From JANOBD01 sp031411495 (GTDB taxonomy: Bacteria; Planctomycetota; Phycisphaerae; Tepidisphaerales; Tepidisphaeraceae): a stretch of 64,000 nt of DNA. A model generated the notes under the pieces. That model was given only the letters and a program-made list of their open reading frames with translations. It searched no databases and was not told where the DNA came from. Every line of letters begins with the position of its first letter. The first letter of the stretch is position 1. Made by a program: the position numbers and the translations under genes. Positions 1 to 6,317 of the stretch are shown piece after piece. The stretch lies in assembly GCA_031411495.1 (NCBI GenBank), contig JANOBD010000168.1, forward strand, positions 1 through 64,000, given 5' to 3'.

Positions 1-147
1 CGGAAGCCGGAAGTCGGAAGCCGGAAGGGGGACGACGTCGACACCCGCTCCTTCGCGTTCCGCTCCGGCCGCCCGCTTCAACCTCCCGTTCGGTGATCGA
101 CCGCTGCGCTCCCCTCCCGACTCCCGGCTTCCGACTCCCGGCTCCGG
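1..147. repeat. Long imperfect inverted repeat downstream of motA
   Basis: Arms at about 1-27 and 121-147 are reverse complements at 23 of 27 positions. Both are built from short tandem pieces of the type CGGAAGC / CTTCCGGC. The left arm begins at the window edge, so the element may be longer. It sits just past the motA stop and could fold into a long hairpin in the transcript. Confidence 0.7.
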
Positions 148-150
148 CCG

Positions 151-930
151 CTACGCGGCCTTCGGCATCGCCGCCTGCTGCTTGGCGCTCAGGAAGCTCA
201 GGAGCTGCATCTCGACCACACGCGGGTTGTTCCCGGCCTGGATGCTCAGGACGCCCTGGAGCACGATCTCCTTGGCGAACACCTCCTCCTGGCTCTTGAG
301 CATCAGCTTCTCGGCGATCGGGCCGGCGACCAGGTTCTGGAGCATGCACCCGTACAGCGTCCCGGTCAGCGCGATCGCCAGGGCGTTGCCGATCACGCTG
401 GCGTCGCCCCCGAGGCTCTTGAACATCGCGACCTGGGCGATCAGCGTCGCCATCAGCCCGAACCCGGGGCCGAACTTGGCCAGCGTGTGGAACAGGTGCT
501 TGCCGTGCTTGTGCCGCTCGGCCATGGCGTCGATTTCGATTCGAAGGATGCGCTCGATGACTTCCGGATCGGTGCCATCGATCGTGAGCTGCAACCCGCG
601 CCGCAGGAACGGGTCCGGCGCTTCGCGCGAGGCGGCCTCGAGCGCCAGCACGCCGTCGCGCCGTGCGACTTCCGCGTAGTTCACCAGGTCCTTGATGATG
701 TGATCGATGTGCGCGTGCTTGTTGAGGATGTATTTCTTGCCGGCCGACAGCGCGCCCAGGACCGAGTGCAGGGGCATCGACATGAACGTCGCGCCCAGCG
801 CACAGCCGCCGACGAGGATGATCTCGCCTGGCGCGATGTACGGGCCGAAGTTCCCGTGCGTCAGGTGGTTAATGGCGTAAGCCATCGATCCCCACGCCAT
901 GACGAGCCCGATGATTGTTGCAATATCCAT
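151..930 (-). CDS. motA: Flagellar motor stator protein MotA
   Basis: Proton-channel subunit of the flagellar stator (MotA/TolQ/ExbB superfamily), working with MotB in the inner membrane. The 259-residue product has the MotA layout. Two N-terminal membrane helices (about 3-20 and 36-54) are followed by a long charged cytoplasmic segment (about 65-150) and two further helices (about 154-172 and 180-205). The conserved GPGFGLM begins at residue 154. The ATG start reads as cat at 928-930, with only a weak AGAGAC before it. motB, normally next, would lie left of the window. The upstream neighbours on the same strand are ribosomal protein genes, which is not a usual setting. ExbB/TolQ is less likely given the four-helix MotA pattern and length. 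Confidence 0.92.
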   Translation of the reverse strand: MDIATIIGLVMAWGSMAYAINHLTHGNFGPYIAPGEIILVGGCALGATFMSMPLHSVLGALSAGKKYILNKHAHIDHIIKDLVNYAEVARRDGVLALEAASREAPDPFLRRGLQLTIDGTDPEVIERILRIEIDAMAERHKHGKHLFHTLAKFGPGFGLMATLIAQVAMFKSLGGDASVIGNALAIALTGTLYGCMLQNLVAGPIAEKLMLKSQEEVFAKEIVLQGVLSIQAGNNPRVVEMQLLSFLSAKQQAAMPKAA

Positions 931-1091
931 GCGTCTCTAACGTGAGATCATCCACCCGACGGGTCGGTGCGCGCGTCGCGCATCGATCTCCAATCGAGTT
1001 ATCGGCTCTTGGATGAAGTTGGGATGAATCTTTAAGAGCGAGTTCGTCACTCGGATGCAGGGATCGCGAGGGGACTGTTCACTTGGCCTGA

Positions 1092-1128
1092 AAACGAAAA
1101 AGCCACCGTCTTTCGACGATGGCTTTTC
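1092..1128 (-). terminator. Rho-independent terminator of rplL
   Basis: A 10-bp stem (1101-1110 with 1115-1124, one mismatch, loop TTTC) is flanked by A-runs on the left and T-runs on the right. On the minus strand this is a hairpin followed by a U-tract, 40-75 bases past the rplL stop. It separates rplL from motA. Confidence 0.85.
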
Positions 1129-1170
1129 GTTGATTCACTTTCGAATTGCTTGCTTGAGGTCGACTCAGAA

Positions 1171-1554
1171 TTACTTGAGTTCGACGGTCGCGCCAGCGGC
1201 TTCGAGGGTCTTCTTGAGCTTCTCGGCTTCTTCCTTCGGAAGGGCTTCCTTGACGGTCTTCGGGGCACCGTCGACGAGGTCCTTGGCTTCCTTCAGACCC
1301 AGGCCGGTCGCAGCGCGAACTTCCTTGATGGCGGCGATCTTCTTGTCGGCGGGAACCGACTTGAGGACGACGTCGAAGTTCGTCTGGACTTCAGCCGGAG
1401 CTGCAGCCGCAACGGCCGCGCCCCCGCCACCGCCGCCACCTGCGGCCGGTTCGATCTTGTAGGTTTCCTTGAGGTAATCCTTGAGTTCAACGGCCTGCTT
1501 GATCGTCAGGCTCGCGAGCTTGTCACCGAGTTCAGCAATTGCTGCATCTGCCAT
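1171..1554 (-). CDS. rplL: 50S ribosomal protein L7/L12 (bL12)
   Basis: Ribosomal stalk protein that recruits translational GTPases. At 127 residues it has the normal length and three parts. These are an N-terminal dimerisation helix pair (about 1-33), a Gly/Ala hinge (about 36-54), and the C-terminal factor-binding domain (about 58-127) with the signature AATGLGLKEAKDLVDGAP. The ATG reads as cat at 1552-1554 and is preceded by GAGGAA. rplJ lies 256 bases upstream on the same strand, a larger gap than usual, and the gap holds a long inverted repeat. No rpoB follows: motA does. Confidence 0.97.
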   Translation of the reverse strand: MADAAIAELGDKLASLTIKQAVELKDYLKETYKIEPAAGGGGGGGAAVAAAAPAEVQTNFDVVLKSVPADKKIAAIKEVRAATGLGLKEAKDLVDGAPKTVKEALPKEEAEKLKKTLEAAGATVELK

Positions 1555-1722
1555 GTGTTCATTCCTCGAGGCGTTCGCCTCTTTTTCACCAGACCGCAGT
1601 TTGCGAAATCCGGCTGATCCGTAAGGAGGATCGATCCTGTCGAATCTCCCGCGTCGATCGAACGCTTCACATCGAAGCGATTTAACCCTTTCGGGACGGT
1701 CGGGCCGTCGGAGAACTATTTC

Positions 1723-1807
1723 AGTCGAGAGTTAAGAGTGGAGAGTCGAGAGTTGAATCCGAAAGCAGAGTATTCAACTCTCCACTCTCGACTAACAACT
1801 CTCTACT
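1723..1807. repeat. Long inverted repeat between rplJ and rplL
   Basis: Arms 1723-1758 and 1772-1807 match as reverse complements at 30 of 36 positions around a 13-base loop. Each arm consists of repeated GAGAGT / ACTCTC pieces. It lies just past the rplJ stop and could act as a terminator, attenuator or RNA-processing site between the two stalk genes. Confidence 0.8.
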
Positions 1808-1810
1808 GAT

Positions 1811-2335
1811 TCACCCGTTCTTTCCTTCCGCCTCGATCGCCGAAACGATCGCGGCGATGGTTCCGCCCTGGTTGAGCTGGGCGGCGATGGTCTGGATCGG
1901 GCCGAGCAGGGCACCGATGACCTGGCCGATCGCTTCGGGGCGGGTCGGGAAGGTCGAGACCTTCTTGGTTCCCGCTTCGCCTTCGAAGGCTTCGCCGTCG
2001 AAGAAGACGCCGCGAAGCTGGAGCTTCTCGTTGTCCTTCTTCGCGTCGACGAGCAATCGGGCGATCGAGCTCACTTCAGCCTTGTCGCTGAAGATGATCG
2101 CGCTCGGGCCGCTGAGCAGGCTCTCAAAGCCCTTGAGCTTCGAGCCGGCCGTCGCGCGCTTCGCCAGCGAGTTCTTCACGACGAGCATTTTCATGCCCTG
2201 TTCGCTGAGCTTGCGGCGGAGCTTGTTGTTGTTGTTGCCGTCGAGGCCGCTCGAGCTGAGCACGGCGCAGCCTTCGACGTTCTTGAGCTTGGATTCGAGC
2301 TCGCGCTCGATGAGGTTCTTGATTTTCTTTGACAT
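1811..2335 (-). CDS. rplJ: 50S ribosomal protein L10 (uL10)
   Basis: Stalk base protein that binds 23S rRNA and anchors L7/L12 dimers. The product is 174 residues from the ATG at 2333-2335 (MSKKIKNLIER), the usual bacterial length. It has the N-terminal rRNA-binding domain (about 1-130, including LKRRxx-type basic pieces and VVKNSLAKRA) and a C-terminal helical tail for L12 binding. The frame stays open upstream to 2407, but that extra 24 codons encodes the repeat at 2345-2423 and is not ribosomal. Order on this strand is rplA, rplJ, rplL. Confidence 0.95.
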   Translation of the reverse strand: MSKKIKNLIERELESKLKNVEGCAVLSSSGLDGNNNNKLRRKLSEQGMKMLVVKNSLAKRATAGSKLKGFESLLSGPSAIIFSDKAEVSSIARLLVDAKKDNEKLQLRGVFFDGEAFEGEAGTKKVSTFPTRPEAIGQVIGALLGPIQTIAAQLNQGGTIAAIVSAIEAEGKNG

Positions 2336-2344
2336 GGTGAAACC

Positions 2345-2423
2345 AGTTTGCAATTGGCAGTCAGCGGTTTGCAGTGGGAAGGCATCGCATTTACTGCGAA
2401 CCGCCAACTGCGAACAGCGAACT
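2345..2423. repeat. Imperfect inverted repeat between rplA and rplJ
   Basis: Arms 2345-2375 and 2393-2423 agree as reverse complements at about 24 of 31 positions. They are made of pieces such as GCAGTTTGC / GCGAACTGC. The right arm reaches the rplA stop codon (2423-2425) and the left arm ends 10 bases before the rplJ start. The entire gap between the two genes is therefore this hairpin. Confidence 0.65.
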
Positions 2424-3274
2424 CAGTCCGCCTTCAGGTAAACGGCCGGGGTCATCGAACCCTTGAGCACGATCTTCTTGATGTACACGCCCTTCGAGGC
2501 GGCAGGCTTGAGCTTCTTCACCTGCGAGATGATCGAATGAATGTTGTCGACGAGCTTGGCCTTGTCGAAGCTGAACTTCCCGACGACGGTGTGGACGTTG
2601 CCGCCCGAGTCGTTGCGGATTTCCATCTTGCCGGCCGCGAACTCCTTGACGACGTTCGCGACATCGGTGGTGACGGTGCCGGCCTTGGGCGAAGGCATCA
2701 GGCCCTTGGGGCCCAGGACCTTGCCGAGCTTGCCGACGAACCGCATCATGTCCGGCGTGGCGATGGCGACGTCGAAATCGGTGAAGTTGGTCTTCTCGAT
2801 CTCTTCGACGAGGTTCTGGCTGCCGGCCTTGATCGCGCCCGCGTCGAGCGCGGCCTGAACCAGATTCTCGGAGACGATCGCGACGACGCGCTTCGACTTG
2901 CCGATGCCGTGCGGAACCGAGACCGAGGTACGAATCATCTGGTCGGCATGCTTGGGATCGATGCCGAGCGAAAAGATCACTTCGACGGTCTGATCGAACT
3001 TGGTGCCTTTGAAAGTCTTGAGAACGTCGACGCCGGAGGCGACATCGACCATCTCTTCCTTGAAGGTCTTGTAGCTTTCGCGATAGCGCTTGGAACGGCC
3101 CTGAAGTTCGACGGGAACCGCGTCCTTGGTCTTCTTTTCCTTCTTGGCCTTGGGAGCCTTCGGCTCCTTGGTGGCGACCTGACCGGCGTCGGTCTTTTCG
3201 GCTTTTGGCGCCCTCGGGGCCTTGGCGGGCTTCGCCGGTTTCTCGGCGGATTCTGTCGTTTCGTCGGCTGCCAT
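2423..3274 (-). CDS. rplA: 50S ribosomal protein L1 (uL1)
   Basis: rRNA-binding L1-stalk protein that moves with E-site tRNA and in many bacteria represses its own mRNA. The product has 283 residues against about 230 in most bacteria. The excess is an N-terminal Lys/Ala/Pro-rich tail (about residues 1-50) before the core, which begins near GRSKRYRESY. The core contains GKVLGPKGLMPSPKAGTV, the L1 signature. The ATG at 3272-3274 is chosen because AAGGAGG precedes it by 6 bases; a TTG two codons upstream overlaps that ribosome-binding site. rplK, usually immediately upstream, is absent from the next 1.1 kb. Confidence 0.95.
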   Translation of the reverse strand: MAADETTESAEKPAKPAKAPRAPKAEKTDAGQVATKEPKAPKAKKEKKTKDAVPVELQGRSKRYRESYKTFKEEMVDVASGVDVLKTFKGTKFDQTVEVIFSLGIDPKHADQMIRTSVSVPHGIGKSKRVVAIVSENLVQAALDAGAIKAGSQNLVEEIEKTNFTDFDVAIATPDMMRFVGKLGKVLGPKGLMPSPKAGTVTTDVANVVKEFAAGKMEIRNDSGGNVHTVVGKFSFDKAKLVDNIHSIISQVKKLKPAASKGVYIKKIVLKGSMTPAVYLKAD

Positions 3275-3625
3275 CGGCAACCTCCTTGTTCAGAGTTTTT
3301 GAGGCTCTGATTGCTCTGGACGCGTTCTCTAGCTGCGTCCGAAAAGCTCCCTCTGTTGTTATGAGCCCGAGGTAAGGCCGATTCGCAAAAATGCGAGCCG
3401 AGCAGTTTACTTAGGACGAGAAGGGTGTCAACGCGCCGGAAGGGCGACGGCCCAGATTTTACGAGGCAAACGCATGTAGGGAATTGAAGGGGTGCCCCGG
3501 GGCATGTACCCATGACCCGCGCTTTGCAAACGCGGGTCAACGAGTTCGTTGCCCCGGGGCACCCGATCCAGTTTGATCAAAAGCGATTACTACAGCCCGG
3601 ATCTTACGAGGCGGGATCGCGGATG
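3275..3625. other. Gene-free region upstream of rplA
   Basis: The rplA leader and promoter must lie here, but I could not identify convincing -35/-10 boxes. The stretch holds the long GC-rich inverted repeat at 3491-3563. No rplK, nusG or tRNA gene was found in either strand. Confidence 0.5.
3491..3563. repeat. Nested inverted repeat with palindromic arms
   Basis: The outer arms GGTGCCCCGGGGCA (3491-3504) and TGCCCCGGGGCACC (3550-3563) are exact reverse complements, and each is itself nearly palindromic. Between them an inner hairpin pairs GACCCGCG (3514-3521) with CGCGGGTC (3531-3538). Two alternative folds are possible, one long stem or three local hairpins. Confidence 0.85.
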
Positions 3626-3910
3626 CTACGCGGTGAGGTCGATGTGCGGCGGTTCGTCCTTGTCGCCATCTTTACGGGGCGGATGTCGGTTGCGCTTGTT
3701 CGAGGGGTGTTCTTCCGGTTTGTCGTGGACCGCTTCGACGGCATCGGCGCTCTCGACCTGGCGTTCGAGCGTGTCCTGATCGATGGAACTGACCTTCAAC
3801 CGGTTCTGCTGCCGGCGAATCTGGGCGGTGCGCTGGGCGGACTGCGTGGCCTGCGCCTGGGGCGTGGCCGCGAGTGCGCCGGCAAGGGGTTGGATCGGCA
3901 TGCCGTCCAT
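3626..3910 (-). CDS. Small hypothetical protein, charged C-terminal half
   Basis: A 94-residue product that I do not recognise. The N-terminal half is Ala/Gln-rich with RRQQNRLKV near residue 33. The C-terminal half is strongly charged (KRNRHPPRKDGDKDEPPHID), predicting a soluble, partly disordered protein with no signal peptide. AAGGAAGG lies just before the first ATG and 10 bases before a second ATG at 3899-3901 (MPIQPLAG), so the second start is plausible. It is co-directional with rplA and motA. A link to flagellar function is only a guess from proximity. Confidence 0.5.
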   Translation of the reverse strand: MDGMPIQPLAGALAATPQAQATQSAQRTAQIRRQQNRLKVSSIDQDTLERQVESADAVEAVHDKPEEHPSNKRNRHPPRKDGDKDEPPHIDLTA

Positions 3911-4435
3911 ACCTTCCTTATCGACCTGTTGCGTGGGGACACACTGAGGAAAACACGGGCGATTTGTGCGTCCTATTCGCGAAATGCGCCGCGATACGTC
4001 TGCAGATGTTTAAGGTGCGATCAGCTCATGACGGCGTTAAGTCTTTTCCTGATGTTTACTTATATGGATTAGCGCTGCGCAAAAATGCGTTTTCGCGCAG
4101 CGCGGTCAGTCATATTGGATGTCTTCTCAGGAAACCAGCTCTGGTTTCGTCACTCTCACCGACTCGCGGTTGAATGAGGGGGATGCAACGAAATGCAAGA
4201 GAATGCAAGACTCTGCGAAACGGCGACTCAGGCTTGCATTGGTCATAAACGATTGCGGATAAGAGAATTGGGCATCGAATCGAGTATCGCTGTGCGAGAA
4301 AGGTATCGCAGTAAGGCGCACGAGCCATCACCGTCGCCAGCCGCGTTCCGGCTGCTTATCATCGCTCGGCAATCGGCTGGGATCGGCCGGCGTCTTCCTC
4401 AAGGAATTGGACCGGCCCAGACCGATAAGGAACCC
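3911..4435. other. Gene-free region between small gene and RTX protein
   Basis: This 525-base stretch contains three small structures: the hairpin at 4072-4103, the palindrome GAAACCAG-CT-CTGGTTTC at 4131-4148, and a 10-base-period direct repeat AATGCAAGA at 4192-4200 and 4202-4210. The reading frame of the downstream gene is open through 4193-4435, but those codons resemble no protein and lack a ribosome-binding site. They are treated as leader. Confidence 0.5.
4072..4103. repeat. GCGCTGCGC-N14-GCGCAGCGC hairpin, copy 1
   Basis: Perfect 9-bp arms 4072-4080 and 4095-4103 with a 14-base loop ending GTTTTC. The same arms and loop length occur at 20668-20699 and 48715-48746, which defines a dispersed repeat. 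Here only the hairpin part is recognisable. Confidence 0.8.
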
Positions 4436-6313
4436 ATGCCCCTGGTACGCGCACGCTCGGAACTTCTGGAACGACGGCAACTTCTCACGATCGAGTCGGT
4501 TTCATCCGCCGTCTCGGTGGATGCCGACGAGGAGCAGGTTCTGCAGTCGATTGCCGCCGACGCGGTGAACACCGAACTGCCGGTCGTCGTCTTCTCCGAC
4601 CGAAACTCGGTGAGTGGCAAGGGGGATGACGTCTACTTCCGCCGTTTCTCGCCCCTGGGCGGTGCGCAGACCGGGCGGCAGATCGTCAACTCCACCAACA
4701 GCGGCGCGCAGATGAATCCGGATGTCGCGATCAGCTCCAACAGCAACTTCGTCGTGGTCTGGCAGAGCGAAGGACAGGACGGCAGCAGTTGGGGAATCTA
4801 CGCCCGGCGGTTCAACGAAGCGGGCGTGGCGCAGGGCGGCGAAATCCAGGTCAACACCTCCACGGCCGGCGCGCAGACCTCGCCCAAAGTCGCCATCGAT
4901 TCGGTGGGAAACTTCGTCGTCACGTACGTCAACGAGGCGTCGAACAACGGCGAGATCATCGCCCGCCGGTTCCAGGCGGATGGGACGCCGATTGCCGAGT
5001 TCACCGTCAGCGGCGCGACAACCAAAGGCTACTCGAGCCCGGTGATCGCAATGAAGAGCGACGGCACATTCGCGCTCGCGTGGGTGATGACCTATCTCGA
5101 CACCGACAACTCCACCGACATCCAGGCTCGAGTCTACTCATCAGCCGGCAGCGCGATCGGCTCGACGCAGGCGATCAATGACGCGGGCGATCAATCCTCA
5201 CCGACGATCGCCGCCGGCAACACGTTCTTCGTGGGATGGGCCGATGCCTCCAGCGCCGAAGCGACGATCTGGTATCGCCGGCTCGGCGTGGACGGGAACT
5301 GGAGCGGGGCCTCGATCCAGGCGAATCAGGACAGCATTGGCAATCGGTCGCGGCCGAGCCTATCCGCGGATGCCAACGACAATGTCTTCATCGCCTGGAC
5401 GCAGCAGGAGCAGAACACGCTCTACAGCAGCACCGTCTATCGCGGTTTCTCGGCGGACGGCGTCGCGACCAGCAACGAGATCGCCATCACCGACGGCAGC
5501 TCGGCGCGCACGCTGATGGATATCGCCTATATCGGGCAGGGCGCGTTTCTGGAAGTCACCACCATCGGCGAGTTCGTGGGCTACGGGCTCGGAATGCTCT
5601 CGACGATGCAGAACATCATTCGTTTCAACGGCACCCCGTCCAACGACTCGCTCGTCGCGTATGCGCTCAACGGCACCACGACGCGCACGAACTTCAACGG
5701 CGTGTCGCAGGACTACTACACGAGTGCGTACGCGAAGATCAGTGTCGACCTGGGCGACGGCGGCGATACGGTCACTGCGACCGACGCGACGATCATGTTC
5801 ACGGTCAGCGGCGGCGCGGGCAACGATCTTATCCGTACCGGAAGTGGCTTCGATTCGATCAGTGGCGGCGATGGTAACGACGACATCTTCACCGGTCCCG
5901 GAAGCGACTACGCGATCGGTAACAGCGGCAACGATCTCATCTACGGGAATGAAGGCGATGACACCCTCACCGGTTCCGCCGGCAAAGACACCATGTACGG
6001 CGGCGACGGCAACGACCGTGTCGCCGGCACCGGAAGCCCCGACCAGATTTTCGGCGAAGGCGGTGACGACCGTCTCTACGGCGACGACGGCGACGACCGT
6101 CTCGACGGCGGCGGCGGCAAGGACCGTCTCTATGGCGGTGAGAACAACGACTATCTCATCGGCGGATCGAGCAACGACCGAATGTACGGGCAAAACGGCA
6201 ACGACACGCTCGGCGGCGGCAAAGGAAACGACTACCTCGCCGGCGACGACGGGATCGACACCGTGCTGGGCAAGGAGCCGGGCGATACGCTGGTCGATGT
6301 CGAGTTCTTCTGA
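4436..6313 (+). CDS. Secreted RTX-type calcium-binding protein with LEPR-like N-terminus
   Basis: A 625-residue protein ending in a calcium-binding beta-roll. Nonapeptide repeats of the type GGxGxDxxx run from about residue 459 to 605 (GGAGNDLI, GGDGNDRV, GEGGDDRLYG and others). Residues about 40-400 are repeated segments with WQSEGQDGSSWGIYARRF-like units, resembling beta-propeller repeats. The start ATG at 4436 is chosen because GATAAGGA precedes it by 5 bases. The new N-terminus carries ELLERRQLL at residues 9-17, close to the LEPRxLL motif of planctomycete extracellular proteins. No type I secretion genes lie nearby. The gene ends 4 bases from the convergent GH13 gene. Confidence 0.85.
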   Translation: MPLVRARSELLERRQLLTIESVSSAVSVDADEEQVLQSIAADAVNTELPVVVFSDRNSVSGKGDDVYFRRFSPLGGAQTGRQIVNSTNSGAQMNPDVAISSNSNFVVVWQSEGQDGSSWGIYARRFNEAGVAQGGEIQVNTSTAGAQTSPKVAIDSVGNFVVTYVNEASNNGEIIARRFQADGTPIAEFTVSGATTKGYSSPVIAMKSDGTFALAWVMTYLDTDNSTDIQARVYSSAGSAIGSTQAINDAGDQSSPTIAAGNTFFVGWADASSAEATIWYRRLGVDGNWSGASIQANQDSIGNRSRPSLSADANDNVFIAWTQQEQNTLYSSTVYRGFSADGVATSNEIAITDGSSARTLMDIAYIGQGAFLEVTTIGEFVGYGLGMLSTMQNIIRFNGTPSNDSLVAYALNGTTTRTNFNGVSQDYYTSAYAKISVDLGDGGDTVTATDATIMFTVSGGAGNDLIRTGSGFDSISGGDGNDDIFTGPGSDYAIGNSGNDLIYGNEGDDTLTGSAGKDTMYGGDGNDRVAGTGSPDQIFGEGGDDRLYGDDGDDRLDGGGGKDRLYGGENNDYLIGGSSNDRMYGQNGNDTLGGGKGNDYLAGDDGIDTVLGKEPGDTLVDVEFF

Positions 6314-6317
6314 CCGA

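Noticed and set aside
3489..3570. Possible tRNA: a CTTTGCAAA loop and GTTCG lie between complementary ends
   Set aside because: The anticodon-like stem has a mismatch, no proper T-arm or D-arm can be drawn, and the outer arms are palindromic; it is better explained as nested inverted repeats.
4131..4148. Palindrome GAAACCAG-CT-CTGGTTTC as another LacI operator
   Set aside because: Half-site spacing differs from the starch-locus sites and the downstream gene has no sugar link; kept only as a note in the region entry.
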